From assembly GCF_002850745.1 (NCBI RefSeq), contig NZ_KZ559467.1, forward strand, positions 321,319-385,318: 64,000 bases of DNA, in the 5' to 3' direction. This document shows positions 31,674 to 40,941 of the stretch, piece by piece. The translations under genes were made by a program, and so were the position numbers. The notes under the pieces were generated by a model that did not search any database, had not been told where the DNA came from, and saw only the letters and a list, made by a program, of their open reading frames with translations. The DNA is from Nonomuraea indica. Its GTDB lineage: Bacteria > Actinomycetota > Actinomycetes > Streptosporangiales > Streptosporangiaceae. Within the stretch, counting starts at the first letter, position 1, and the number at the start of each line of letters is the position of its first letter.

Positions 31674-33191
31674 TTAACTTCCGGAGGGGCGGCGATAGAG
31701 CCAGGTCAGGCGCGGCTCCAGCAGCCACTTGAACACTGTGCGCGTCTCCGGCAGGCACAGCACGATGGCCAGCGCGAAGCAACTGGAGCTGATGGCGAGC
31801 ACGCCGAGCGGACCGAACAGCCACGGCTGGCTGAGCCAGCCCATCTCCTTGGCGATGAGCACGGGCACCCCGTGCAGCAGGTAGCAGTAGAGGGTGCGGG
31901 TGCCGAGGTCGGAGTACCAGGTCTCGGTGCGGGGCACCAGCGCCAGCACGGCGAAGCACAGGGCCAGCGAGCACACCAGCAGGCCGGTGCGCAGGCCGAT
32001 GCCCATGTACCAGGACAGGTCCATGTCCTGGTAACTGTTCTTGAAATAGAACGGCGCCAGCTTCGCCCGGGACGCGATGAGGACGGCCACGGCCGCGGCG
32101 GCCAGCACCGTGACCACCGAGACGATCTTGATCCAGCGTCGGTCGAGCATCTCGAAGTGCTCGGGCTGCATCACCAGCCCGATGACGAAGAACGGCAGCA
32201 GACCGAAGAACCGGTCCATGCTGAAGTCACCGGAGATCTGCGAGAACCCGGCGAACAGGTAGATCGCGATGGCCACCGGCACCGGGTGCTTCATCCGCTT
32301 CCACACCGGTGTGGACAGCCGCCAGAACAGCAGCGCCAGGAGGTACCAGTTGAGCCAGGCCGGATCGATGATCGTCAGGCTCCACTTCTGGCCCAGCGCG
32401 AACCGGAGCGCGGCGTAGCCGACCTCCACGATCACGTACGGGACGACGAACGTGTCGACGAGCTTGTTCGTCTTGGCGTTGGAGTTCCAGAAGTTGCGGG
32501 ACAGGTAGCCGCTGATGAGCACGAACAGCGGCATGTGGAAGACGTAGATGAAGATGTAGGCCGCTCGGGAGGAGTCGGCGTCGAGCGTCGGCACCAGCGA
32601 GTGGCCGATCACCACGAGGGCGATCAGGACGAACTTGACGTTGTCGAGGTAGGGGTCGCGCTTGCGGCGGGGTGGCGGCGCCTGCTCGGCGGCCTTCTGC
32701 TCCTCGTGTGGCGGCTCCGCCACGGCGACCGCGGCGCGCGGGCCGCCGCCCGGCTGAGGGCCGGGCCCGGCAGGCGCCTGCGGACCGGCGACCCGCTGAA
32801 AGGCCGGGACCTGCGCCGGGTGCGGCTGGGGGGCGGGCGGCTGCGCGGGGTGTGGCTGAGGGGCGGGCGGCTGCGCGGGGTGTGGCTGGGGCGCGGGCTC
32901 CTGTGCGGGGTGCCGCTGGGGGGCGGGGACCTGCGCCGGGTGCGGCTGGGGTGCCGGGACCTGCGCCGAGTGGGGCTGAGGGGCGGGGGCCTGCGGCAGG
33001 GGCTGGGGGGCCGTCTCGCCGGGAGCGTGGGGGTCGGGCGGCAGGGCCACGTGCGGGTCGGTCTGCTCGCTCCAGAAGCGCTCCTCCGGCAGTGGCCACC
33101 GGGAGCCGGTGTGGGCGGGGCCGGCGCCGTCGCCTGGCCCGCCCGCGCTCGGGGGAGAGGTGACCGGAGAGGAGTGCTTGTGGTCAGACAC
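31674..33191 (-). CDS. Acyltransferase-3 family membrane O-acetylase
   Basis: A protein of about 505 residues. The first about 170 are cytoplasmic, Pro/Gln/His-rich and contain six 10-residue repeats. The rest is an OafA/fucose-4-O-acetylase-type domain with ten or so helices: DPYLDNVKFVLIALVVIGHSL with the conserved RxxD-like entry and catalytic His, IYVFHMPLFVLISGYLSRNFW, then YCYLLHGVPVLI. Such enzymes acetylate sugars of surface polymers. The GTG at 33191 gives a family-like MSDHK start. GTG 33230 is also possible; neither has a Shine-Dalgarno sequence. Confidence 0.86.
   Translation of the reverse strand: MSDHKHSSPVTSPPSAGGPGDGAGPAHTGSRWPLPEERFWSEQTDPHVALPPDPHAPGETAPQPLPQAPAPQPHSAQVPAPQPHPAQVPAPQRHPAQEPAPQPHPAQPPAPQPHPAQPPAPQPHPAQVPAFQRVAGPQAPAGPGPQPGGGPRAAVAVAEPPHEEQKAAEQAPPPRRKRDPYLDNVKFVLIALVVIGHSLVPTLDADSSRAAYIFIYVFHMPLFVLISGYLSRNFWNSNAKTNKLVDTFVVPYVIVEVGYAALRFALGQKWSLTIIDPAWLNWYLLALLFWRLSTPVWKRMKHPVPVAIAIYLFAGFSQISGDFSMDRFFGLLPFFVIGLVMQPEHFEMLDRRWIKIVSVVTVLAAAAVAVLIASRAKLAPFYFKNSYQDMDLSWYMGIGLRTGLLVCSLALCFAVLALVPRTETWYSDLGTRTLYCYLLHGVPVLIAKEMGWLSQPWLFGPLGVLAISSSCFALAIVLCLPETRTVFKWLLEPRLTWLYRRPSGS
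32808..32987 (-). repeat. 30-bp tandem repeat x6 (PAPQPHPAQV-type)
   Basis: Six 10-residue units, consensus PAPQPHPAQ followed by V, E or P, encoded in frame in the N-terminal tail of the acyltransferase. The units differ by a few bases each. This low-complexity cytoplasmic tail is outside the catalytic fold. Confidence 0.9.
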
Positions 33192-33310
33192 TACGGAGTC
33201 GCTCAGCTTCGCTCGGGGCCGGGGGAACACGACGGCCGCCGTGCCCTTACAGGCACCTTGACGGCGCTAGGCGATCACGTCGCCGACCCGCACCACATTA
33301 TCGCCGCTTG

Positions 33311-33349
33311 AAGGGTCCTGTCTCTCGGCCGGGCCGATAGAAGGCCCTT
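33311..33349 (-). terminator. Hairpin downstream of the second LCP gene
   Basis: AAGGGTC (33311-33317) pairs with GGCCCTT (33343-33349) with one wobble, and TCGGC/GCCGA (33325-33337) forms an inner stem. It lies 19 bases after the LCP stop on the minus strand, separating it from the acyltransferase. Confidence 0.45.
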
Positions 33350-33367
33350 ACACAGCGAACTTTGAGG

Positions 33368-34996
33368 TCAGACACAGACGTTCTTCTGCTGACTGGCGAT
33401 GATCGTGCTGTTGTTGACGCTGTCGGGCAGCTTCTCCACCTTCACCGACTTGAAGTCGGCGCCGACGATGAGCTGGACGACCGGCACCTTGCCCGTCGTG
33501 GCGGGGGCGGACGGCAGCGGCACCGGCGAGGTGTAGACGTCGGTGGTGGCGGGCCGCACCTTGCCGGCGGTGGGCGTGGGCTTGGGCAGCACCATCCCGG
33601 CCAGCACGTTCGCGTAGTCGCCGCCGGTGGCGGCGGTCTTCGGGTAGCGGATCTGCGTGGCCGGCAGCGACTTGCCGTCGGGAGTCTGGTAGTTGCCCAG
33701 GCCGACGACCCGGAAGCCCTGCTTGCTGAGCAGGTCGGCGACCTCGCGGGCCTTGCCGAGGGTCGTCGTGCCGTTGAGCACCTGCACCTGCACCTGCTCG
33801 ATCTTCACCTTGACCTTGGGCGTGGCGCCGGCGCTGGCGGACGGCGTGGGCTGGGCGATCTCGGTGTCGGACAGGATCGCGGCCCACAGGTCCTTGGCCT
33901 CCGGCTTCCAGACCACGCGGTTCTCGTCCTCGGGGTCCGGCATCCACGGCACGGTGATGAACTTGACCCCGCCCGCCGTCATCTTCTGGGCGCTCTGCGC
34001 GATCTCGATGAGCTTTTCCTGGTTGTTGGCCAGCTCGGGGTCCATGGTGACCGACTTGGCGGCGGCCTTGATGAAGCCGGTGAGCTGCGGCACGTCGGTG
34101 AGCAGCTCGCTGCTGGTGGCCTTCGCCACCACCTTGCTGAGGAAGATCTGCTGGCGCTTGATGCGCTGGATGTCGCTGCCGTCGCCGTACTTGCGCAGCC
34201 GCACGTAGCCGAGGGCCTGCTCGCCGTTGAGCCGGCTCTTGCCCGGGGGGAGGGTGAGCTTGGAGGCCCTGTCGTTGACGCCGGACTTGAGGCAGATCTC
34301 GATGCCGCCGAGCGCGTCCACGATGCTCTTGAAGCCGCTGAAGTCGACCTCGACGAAGTGGTCGACGCGGATGCCGGTGAGCTGCTCGATCGTGGACATC
34401 GTGCAGGCGATGCCGCCCGAGTTGTACGCCGAGTTGATCATGTCCCGCCGGGGCGGCATGACCTGCTTGGTCGTCTCGTTCTTGCACTGGGGGATCTGCA
34501 CCATCGAGTCACGCGGGAAGCTGACGAGCTGCGCCTTGTCCCGGTCGGGGGAGATGTGCATGAGGATGATCGTGTCGGTGCGTTTACCGCCGGCGTCGGC
34601 CATCCTGGCCTGGGCCTGGCCGTACCTCGCGTTCTCCTTGCCGGCGCGGGTGTCGGAGCCGACCAGCAGCACGTTGAGCGCGCCGGTGGACGGGGGGCGC
34701 GGGTTGATGATGTCCTTGTTGACGTCCTTCTTGTTGATGGCGCCGAAGGCGTCGCGATAGACCGTGTAGCCGGTCAGCGAGCCGGCGACCATCACCGTGG
34801 TCGTCGCGATGCTGATCCACGCCAGGACGCGCATCCTGTTGCCGCCGCCACCGCCGCGGCTGCGACGGCCGCGCGGGGGCAGGTCCTCCGGTGGCGGCGG
34901 CGGGGCCGCCGCGGCGGCCCGGCGGGCCATCCGGGAGCCGGGCTCGGTGGGGGCGACCCTGCGGTCCTGTGCGGACACGCTCCTCAAGTCGGTCAT
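33368..34996 (-). CDS. LytR-CpsA-Psr family wall-polymer ligase with LytR_C domain
   Basis: A 542-residue LCP protein, second in the window. A cytoplasmic Pro/Arg/Gly-rich tail of about 55 residues precedes one transmembrane helix (about 57-77). The LCP domain shows LNVLLVGSDTR, RTDTIILMHIS, LVSFPRDS, INSAYNSGG, VDHFVEVDF and LGYVRLRKYGD. A LytR_C domain with VQVLNGTTTLGKA follows, then a Thr/Pro-rich linker and tail. The ATG at 34996 has a GAGGGGG ribosome-binding run. It probably anchors the polymer assembled by the surrounding glycosyltransferases. The two LCP proteins differ enough to have distinct substrates. Confidence 0.93.
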   Translation of the reverse strand: MTDLRSVSAQDRRVAPTEPGSRMARRAAAAAPPPPPEDLPPRGRRSRGGGGGNRMRVLAWISIATTTVMVAGSLTGYTVYRDAFGAINKKDVNKDIINPRPPSTGALNVLLVGSDTRAGKENARYGQAQARMADAGGKRTDTIILMHISPDRDKAQLVSFPRDSMVQIPQCKNETTKQVMPPRRDMINSAYNSGGIACTMSTIEQLTGIRVDHFVEVDFSGFKSIVDALGGIEICLKSGVNDRASKLTLPPGKSRLNGEQALGYVRLRKYGDGSDIQRIKRQQIFLSKVVAKATSSELLTDVPQLTGFIKAAAKSVTMDPELANNQEKLIEIAQSAQKMTAGGVKFITVPWMPDPEDENRVVWKPEAKDLWAAILSDTEIAQPTPSASAGATPKVKVKIEQVQVQVLNGTTTLGKAREVADLLSKQGFRVVGLGNYQTPDGKSLPATQIRYPKTAATGGDYANVLAGMVLPKPTPTAGKVRPATTDVYTSPVPLPSAPATTGKVPVVQLIVGADFKSVKVEKLPDSVNNSTIIASQQKNVCV

Positions 34997-35140
34997 GCGC
35001 CCCCTCGCCTGCTCCGGTGCACCTCGCGCGTCGGCTCGGTCGTTCTGCGCCACGAGACTAGGTCACGTACGGCGTGCTCGGGGCCATGACTGAGGGAATC
35101 GGTCATGACCCTGCGCTGGTGAATCAGGGCCAAAGCATAC

Positions 35141-36691
35141 TCAGAGCTGGACATTGCGTGGAATATCATCGCCAAACTGATCACGTCCGCCCAGGTCAGA
35201 ACGGCCGGTGAGAACGGCCGCCAGACAGGCCAGCGGCACGGCCGGAAGCACGTACCGGTAGTCGAACTCGGCCACGGCGGCCGGCACGACGAGCAGCGTG
35301 ACGGCCACCGCCCAGGGGGGCAGCCAGGCCGGCCCGCCCCCGGGGCGCGGGCGGGCGGCCCCGTCGCGGCGGCGCGCACGCAGCGCGGTCAGCGCGGGCG
35401 GGACGAGCAGGATCACCAGCAGCGCGGTCCCCGGCAGCCGGGCGACGTCCTGGTAGGCCCGCAGCCACCCGGCGAACGGCTCGGCCACCTCGGTGCCGAT
35501 CGCGCCGCGCTCGTAGCGCCGGCCCATCTCCACGCCGAGCTGCGCGGCCCACCGGCCGGGCGGTGGGGGCGACGCCGCCGGGAACTCGTAGTAGCCGTAG
35601 ATCTCCGCGTCGGGGTAGACGGGGCGGCCCCAGACGAACGTGCGGCCCAGCTCCCCGAAGACCGAGGCCGCGTAGTCGAGCGGCTGCTCCCGGATGGCCA
35701 GCGTCGCGAAGCGCCGGGCCAGTCCGTCGTTCTCGGCGGTGAAGGTGATGCCGGGCAGCACCACCAGCGGGGAGTTCCTGGCCCACAGGTACTCCTGCGA
35801 CGGCGGCCGCCGCTCCGGCGGGCGCGGGTCGCACAGCACTCTCAGGTCGGCCGGCGGGTCCATCTCGGCGCAGTCGGCGAACGACATCGTGCGGGCGTAG
35901 AGGAACGCGCCGTTCGCCCCGACGATGCCGAGCCGCTGGTAGGTGGCGTAGAACCAGGTCCCGTACGCGACGACCGGGACGAGCGCGGCGACCGCGAGCA
36001 CCCCGGCGACCCGGGCCCGCCCCCGCAGCACGAACCACACCCCCAGCACGGCCACCAGCGGCAGGCCGACGGTCCTGGTGAGGGTGGCGGCGCCGAGCAG
36101 CAGCCCGGCGGCCACCACCCTGCGGCCGCCGTTCCGCGGGCCGGGCCGCTGGACCAGCACGACCGCGCCCACCACGAGGAACATGAACAGCGTGTCCGAG
36201 ACCAGCAGGTGCTCCAGCTCGACCTGGTAGGCGTCGAGCAGCACCGGCGCCGCGGCCAGCGTGGCGGCCCACCGCGGCGCCCGTCGCGCGGCCAGGTAGA
36301 CGAGCGCACCCGTGGCCAGGCCGAGCAGGTGCTGCGCGGCCGTCACCACGGCGAAGGAGTGGAACGGCTCCAGCAGCTTGAGGAACGCGGAGTAGCCCGC
36401 GGGCCGCACCAGGTCGGGGCGCGGCCTGAAGACGGTGACGATGTAGGTGTAGGAGTCGGGGAACCACAGGGCGGGCCGGTAGCCGAGCATGGCCAGCGCG
36501 CGCAGCGCGGCTCCGGCGGCGAGCACCCAGAGGAACCACCGGTGCCGCCGGGCCGCCGCGAACGTCAGCCGCTCGCGGACCGCGCCGAGCCTCCCGGCCG
36601 GCGCACCGCGCCGCCCGCGGGAGCCGGCGCGCCGCTCGGGCGCGGCGGCGTCGGGCCGTTCGGCCTCCTGCTTCACCGCGGGCCCGCCCAC
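35141..36691 (-). CDS. GT-C-like integral membrane glycosyltransferase
   Basis: A 516-residue polytopic membrane protein. An Arg/Ala-rich cytoplasmic N-terminus leads to about ten helices. The first extracytoplasmic loop carries FPDSYTYI, a D-containing motif where GT-C enzymes of the GT39/GT83 superfamily place their acidic catalytic residue. A larger extracytoplasmic loop (about 265-400) contains VFVWGRPVYPDAE-like sequence. It probably uses a polyprenyl-phosphate sugar on the outer face of the membrane. A GTG at 36676 is an alternative start. It is divergent from the GT-C-like gene at 36829. Confidence 0.75.
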   Translation of the reverse strand: MGGPAVKQEAERPDAAAPERRAGSRGRRGAPAGRLGAVRERLTFAAARRHRWFLWVLAAGAALRALAMLGYRPALWFPDSYTYIVTVFRPRPDLVRPAGYSAFLKLLEPFHSFAVVTAAQHLLGLATGALVYLAARRAPRWAATLAAAPVLLDAYQVELEHLLVSDTLFMFLVVGAVVLVQRPGPRNGGRRVVAAGLLLGAATLTRTVGLPLVAVLGVWFVLRGRARVAGVLAVAALVPVVAYGTWFYATYQRLGIVGANGAFLYARTMSFADCAEMDPPADLRVLCDPRPPERRPPSQEYLWARNSPLVVLPGITFTAENDGLARRFATLAIREQPLDYAASVFGELGRTFVWGRPVYPDAEIYGYYEFPAASPPPPGRWAAQLGVEMGRRYERGAIGTEVAEPFAGWLRAYQDVARLPGTALLVILLVPPALTALRARRRDGAARPRPGGGPAWLPPWAVAVTLLVVPAAVAEFDYRYVLPAVPLACLAAVLTGRSDLGGRDQFGDDIPRNVQL

Positions 36692-36828
36692 CGGGACGGG
36701 CGAGGTCCTCCGGAGCGGCCGGCGGGCGGAGCTGAGGCGTGGTGCACGTCGCGTACGCTACCCGCGTCGGGGGACGGGTCGCGTCATCACGGGTGCGGCG
36801 GCACGTCGGATACCCTCGCAGATCACCG

Positions 36829-38889
36829 ATGGGATCCCGCGTGCTCCACCTGCCAGGAAGACCGTCGGCGGGCAGGGTGCTCGCCGTGGCCTCGCTGCTG
36901 CCCGCCCTGGCCGTGGCCGGCTGGCTGCTGGCCGGGCTGCCGCTGCTGCTGGCCGGTCACTACACGCCGCTGCCGGCGGCGCTGCTCGGCCTGGCGGCGA
37001 CCGCGCTGCTGGCCCTGCCGGTCCTGCGCGGCCCCGGGCCGCCGGTGGAGGCCACGGCGCGCCAGGCGGGGGCGGTGTTCGCCGTCGCCGCGGCCTCGGG
37101 GGTGTTCAACGCGCTGCTGCACGCCGAGCAGCTCGCCGTCCGCCGCGACCCCGCCACCTACGCCCAGTACGCCGCCTGGCTGGCCGGGCACGGCTCGCTG
37201 CCGATCGAGGTGCGGGCGGAGGCGTTCGGCGGCGCGGACCCGGCGCTGGCCTTCGACAGCGTGGGCTTCTTCCCGGCGGACGGGGCGGTCGTGCCGCAGT
37301 TCATGCCGGGGGCGCCGCTGTTGTTCGCCGCCGGTGACTGGCTCGGCGCGATGTCGCTGACACCGGCCGTGCTGGGGGCGCTCGCCGTGCTCACGCTGGC
37401 GGGGGTGACGGCGCGGCTGGCCGGGGCGCGGTGGGCCCCGCTCGCGGCGCTGACGTTCGCGGTGTGCCTGCCGGTCCTCTACACCTCCCGGACCACGTTC
37501 AGCGAGATCCCGTCGATGATCCTGCTGTTCGGCGGCCTGGCCCTGCTCCACGACGCCCTCGCCCGGGCCGCGCGGCACGGGCTCCCGCGCCGGGGTGAGG
37601 CGGCGGTGGCCGGCCTGGTGTTCGGGCTGGCGGTGCTGGTCAGGGTCGACGGGCTGCGCGACGTGCTGCCGGTGCTGGCGTTCGCGGGACTGCTGGTGGC
37701 GCTGCGCCGGTTCGCCAGGCCCGAGGGGGCGGCCGGTCTCCCGCTGCTCGCCGGGGTCGTGGCCGGTGCGGGACTGGGACTGTTCGCGGGGTACGTGCTG
37801 TCGCGGCCCTACCTGGAGTACCTGTCGCGCTCGGTGCGGCCGCTGCTGCTCATCTGCGCCGCCGTCCTGGTGCTGACGGCCGTCGGCACGGCGGCGGCCC
37901 CCTGGCTGGCGCGCGCGCGGCGGCCCGCGTGGCTGCCCGGAGCGGGCGCCGCGGTCGTCGTGCTCGTCGTGGCCGGGCTCGCCGTCCGCCCGTGGCTCCA
38001 GACCGTGCGCCGCACGCCCGTGACGGAGGAGGACGGGAGGACCGCGCGGTTCATCGAGGAGATCCAGAAGGCCAACGGCCTGCCTCCCGACGGCGAGAGG
38101 CTCTATTTCGAGCAGTCGCTGCACTGGGTCGCCTGGTACGTCGGCGTGCCGGTGCTCCTGCTGGCCACGCTCGCCGCCGCGCTGCTGGTCCGCCGGCTGC
38201 TCGACGGCCGCTCGTTCGCGTGGCTGGCGCCGCTCGCCGTGATCGGCTGGACCACGGTCAGCACGCTGCTGCGGCCGGAGATCACCCCCGACCACCCGTG
38301 GGCGGCCCGCCGCCTGGTGCCCGTCGTGATCCCCGGGCTCGTCCTGCTCGCCGTCTGGGGGCTCGCACGGGTGCTGGACAGGCTGCCCGACCGATCGGGC
38401 GGCGGGCTCGACGGCAGGGGACGCGGCCGGCGCTGGGCGGCCGGCGTGGGAGCGGCGCTCGTGCTCGTGCCGCCCGCCGTGACCTCGATCGGCACGGCGT
38501 TCACCCCGGTGGAGCGCGGGGAGGCGGCGGCCGTGGCCGCGCTGTGCGCCCACATCCCGCGCGACGCCTCGGTGCTCATCGTCGAGCGGGTCACCGGTGA
38601 CCGTTTCACGCAGGTCGTCCGCGGCATGTGCGGCGTCCCGGCGGCCAGGGTCCGCCACGCCTCCGGCGGCGACACGGCGGCCGAGCACGACGTGCGCCGG
38701 CTGATCAACCGTGTGCGGGCGGCCGGACGGGTGCCCGTCGTGCTGGCCGCCGAGGCCGCGCAGGTCGCGCCGTACGGTCCGCCCCGGCAGGCGATGGCGC
38801 TGGTCACCCGGCAGGACGAGCGGTCGCTGACCGGCCCGCCCGACGGCACCTGGTCGCTGCGGATCAACGTGTGGATGGCCACCGGCTGA
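36829..38889 (+). CDS. Large polytopic membrane protein, GT-C-like
   Basis: A 686-residue membrane protein with about 13 hydrophobic segments and a C-terminal extracytoplasmic domain (about 560-686) containing DASVLIVERVTGDRFTQVV. The first outer loop contains RRDPATYAQYAAWL, a typical acidic GT-C loop. The ATG at 36829 is 13 bases after TACCCT (36811-36816), a possible -10. It belongs to the glycosyltransferase-39-like families of unknown specificity. The following GT2 begins 60 bases later on the same strand. Confidence 0.7.
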   Translation: MGSRVLHLPGRPSAGRVLAVASLLPALAVAGWLLAGLPLLLAGHYTPLPAALLGLAATALLALPVLRGPGPPVEATARQAGAVFAVAAASGVFNALLHAEQLAVRRDPATYAQYAAWLAGHGSLPIEVRAEAFGGADPALAFDSVGFFPADGAVVPQFMPGAPLLFAAGDWLGAMSLTPAVLGALAVLTLAGVTARLAGARWAPLAALTFAVCLPVLYTSRTTFSEIPSMILLFGGLALLHDALARAARHGLPRRGEAAVAGLVFGLAVLVRVDGLRDVLPVLAFAGLLVALRRFARPEGAAGLPLLAGVVAGAGLGLFAGYVLSRPYLEYLSRSVRPLLLICAAVLVLTAVGTAAAPWLARARRPAWLPGAGAAVVVLVVAGLAVRPWLQTVRRTPVTEEDGRTARFIEEIQKANGLPPDGERLYFEQSLHWVAWYVGVPVLLLATLAAALLVRRLLDGRSFAWLAPLAVIGWTTVSTLLRPEITPDHPWAARRLVPVVIPGLVLLAVWGLARVLDRLPDRSGGGLDGRGRGRRWAAGVGAALVLVPPAVTSIGTAFTPVERGEAAAVAALCAHIPRDASVLIVERVTGDRFTQVVRGMCGVPAARVRHASGGDTAAEHDVRRLINRVRAAGRVPVVLAAEAAQVAPYGPPRQAMALVTRQDERSLTGPPDGTWSLRINVWMATG

Positions 38890-38934
38890 CGCGGCGCCGA
38901 GCCCGATGTGGACCCGCTTCCCGGCCGGGCAGAG

Positions 38935-38940
38935 TACCCT
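38935..38940 (+). promoter_or_regulatory. Candidate -10 TACCCT before GT2
   Basis: TACCCT ends eight bases before the GTG at 38949, and no Shine-Dalgarno sequence is seen. Confidence 0.35.
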
Positions 38941-38948
38941 CGACGCAC

Positions 38949-39878
38949 GTGAGCACGCCAGAGACCCCCCAGAGTGGAAGCACCGTGGAAGAAGCGCCAT
39001 ACGTCACGATCGTCCTGCCCTGTTACAACGAGCAGGACCACGTCATCGACGAGGTGGAGCGCATCACCCGGGCGATGGACTCCAGCGGCTACACCTACGA
39101 GCTGGTCGCCGTGGACGACTGCTCGACCGACGAGACGCTGCTGAGGCTGCAGGAGGCGGCCCCCCGGTTCCCGCACCTGCGCATCCGCGCCTTCCACCGC
39201 AACGGCGGCTCCGGCACCGTGCGCCGGATCGGCACCCAGGAGGCAAGGGGCGAGATCGTCGTCTGGACCGACGCCGACATGACCTACCCCAACGAGCGCA
39301 TCCCCGAGCTGGTGCGCATCCTGGAGAAGGACCCGGCGATCGACCAGGTCGTCGGCGCGCGCACCAGCGAGGAGGGCTCGCACAAGCTGCTGCGCGTCCC
39401 CGCCAAGTGGGTGATCCGCAAGGTGGCCGAGATGCTGGCCGGCCAGAAGATCCCCGACCTCAACTCGGGGCTGCGGGCCTTCCGCAAGTCGGTGGCCAGG
39501 CCCTACCTGCGGCTGCTGCCGCCCGGCTTCTCGTGTGTCACGACGATCACGCTGTCGTTCCTGTCCAACCAGCACGACGTCTACTACCTGCCGATCGAGT
39601 ACGCCAAGCGGGCCGGCAAGTCGAAGTTCAGCTTCGTCTCCGACGCCTACCGCTACATCCTGCAGGTGCTGCGGATGATCATGTACTTCAACCCGCTCAA
39701 GGTGCTCATGCCGCCGGCGCTCTGGCTGGTGGCCATCGGGCTGGTGAAGGGCGTCTGGGACATGGTCCAGCACCCGTTCTACTTCCCGGCCAACACCGTC
39801 ATGATCTTCCTGTCCGGCATGCTCATCGGCTCGGTGGCGCTGCTGGCCGACCTGATCGTGCGCTCGCGGGGCGACTGA
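38949..39878 (+). CDS. Family 2 glycosyltransferase, DPM/GtrB-like
   Basis: A 309-residue GT2 of the polyprenyl-phosphate sugar synthase type. VTIVLPCYNEQDHVID opens the GT-A domain, VWTDADMTYPNERIPELV holds the DAD metal site, and the RAGKSKFSF motif is typical of DPM1-like enzymes. Two C-terminal helices (about 250-300) follow. It would load a sugar onto polyprenyl phosphate for use by the neighbouring GT-C proteins. It is followed after 1 base by a GT4 gene. Confidence 0.9.
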   Translation: MSTPETPQSGSTVEEAPYVTIVLPCYNEQDHVIDEVERITRAMDSSGYTYELVAVDDCSTDETLLRLQEAAPRFPHLRIRAFHRNGGSGTVRRIGTQEARGEIVVWTDADMTYPNERIPELVRILEKDPAIDQVVGARTSEEGSHKLLRVPAKWVIRKVAEMLAGQKIPDLNSGLRAFRKSVARPYLRLLPPGFSCVTTITLSFLSNQHDVYYLPIEYAKRAGKSKFSFVSDAYRYILQVLRMIMYFNPLKVLMPPALWLVAIGLVKGVWDMVQHPFYFPANTVMIFLSGMLIGSVALLADLIVRSRGD

Positions 39879-39879
39879 C

Positions 39880-40941
39880 GTGCGCATCGCCGTCATCGGC
39901 CCCACCTACCCGTACAAGGGGGGCGGGGCCCAGCACACCACCGAGCTGGCGCACCGCCTGGCGGCGCTGGGCCACGACGTGGTGATCGAGTCCTGGCGCG
40001 CCCAGTACCCGTCGTTCCTCTACCCCGGGCAGCAGACGATCTCCGCGCCCGAGGGCACCCCCTACCCGCGCACCGAGCGCCGGCTCGACTGGCGGCGCCC
40101 CGACGGCTGGCTCGCCGCCGGGCGGCGGCTCCGCTCGGCCGACCTGGTGGTGCTCGCCGTGCTCAGCCCCGTGCAGGTGCCCGCCTATCTCGGCATCCTG
40201 TACGGCCTGCGCCGCCGCGCCGAAGTGGTCGCCCTGTGCCACAACGTGCTGCCGCACGAGCGCAAGCCGTACGACGAGCCGCTGATGAAGGCGCTGCTCA
40301 GGCGGGTCGACGCCGTGCTCGCCCACTCCGAGGAGCAGGGCGCGCTGGCCCGGACGCTGACGTCGAGGCCGGTGGCCGTGGCGGGGCTGCCGCCGCACCT
40401 GCCGTCCACGCACGCCGAGCGGTCGGCCGCGGTGCACCGGCGGCTGCTGTTCTTCGGCATCGTCCGGCCGTACAAGGGGCTCGACCTGCTGCTGCGCGCG
40501 CTGCCCGACGGGGTGTCGCTGACCGTGGCGGGCGAGTTCTGGGGCGGGCTGGAGGCCACCGAGGCGCTCGTCCGCGAGCTGGGTCTCGCCGACCGGGTCG
40601 AGCTGCGGCCGGGCTACGTGCCGGCCGAAGAGGTGGCGCCGCTGTTCGCGCGGGCCGACGCGCTGGTGCTGCCCTACCGCCACGCAACGGCCAGCCAGAA
40701 CGTCTGGCTCGGTCACGAGCACGGCGTCCCGGTGATCGCCACCCGGGTCGGCGCGCTGGCCGACCACGTCACCGACGGGGTCGACGGGCTGCTGGTCGAG
40801 CCGGGCGACGTGGGTGCGCTCCGCGCGGCGATCGAGCGGTTCTATGCCTCGGGGGAGCCCGAGAGGTTGCGGTCGGGGGTCAGGGCCGTGGACCCGGAGC
40901 CCTTCTGGTCGGCGTACACCGGCACGCTGCTCGGCCTCTGA
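39880..40941 (+). CDS. Family 4 glycosyltransferase
   Basis: A 353-residue GT-B enzyme. The N-terminal IGPTYPYKGGGAQHTTELAHRL has the glycine-rich acceptor loop. The donor domain shows LLFFGIVRPYKGLDLLLRAL and LPYRHATASQNVWLGHEHGVPVIAT. The start is GTG one base after the upstream stop, so the pair is coupled. The last 100 bases overlap the end of the convergent LPG-TM gene, an unusually long overlap in a real pair. Confidence 0.9.
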   Translation: MRIAVIGPTYPYKGGGAQHTTELAHRLAALGHDVVIESWRAQYPSFLYPGQQTISAPEGTPYPRTERRLDWRRPDGWLAAGRRLRSADLVVLAVLSPVQVPAYLGILYGLRRRAEVVALCHNVLPHERKPYDEPLMKALLRRVDAVLAHSEEQGALARTLTSRPVAVAGLPPHLPSTHAERSAAVHRRLLFFGIVRPYKGLDLLLRALPDGVSLTVAGEFWGGLEATEALVRELGLADRVELRPGYVPAEEVAPLFARADALVLPYRHATASQNVWLGHEHGVPVIATRVGALADHVTDGVDGLLVEPGDVGALRAAIERFYASGEPERLRSGVRAVDPEPFWSAYTGTLLGL

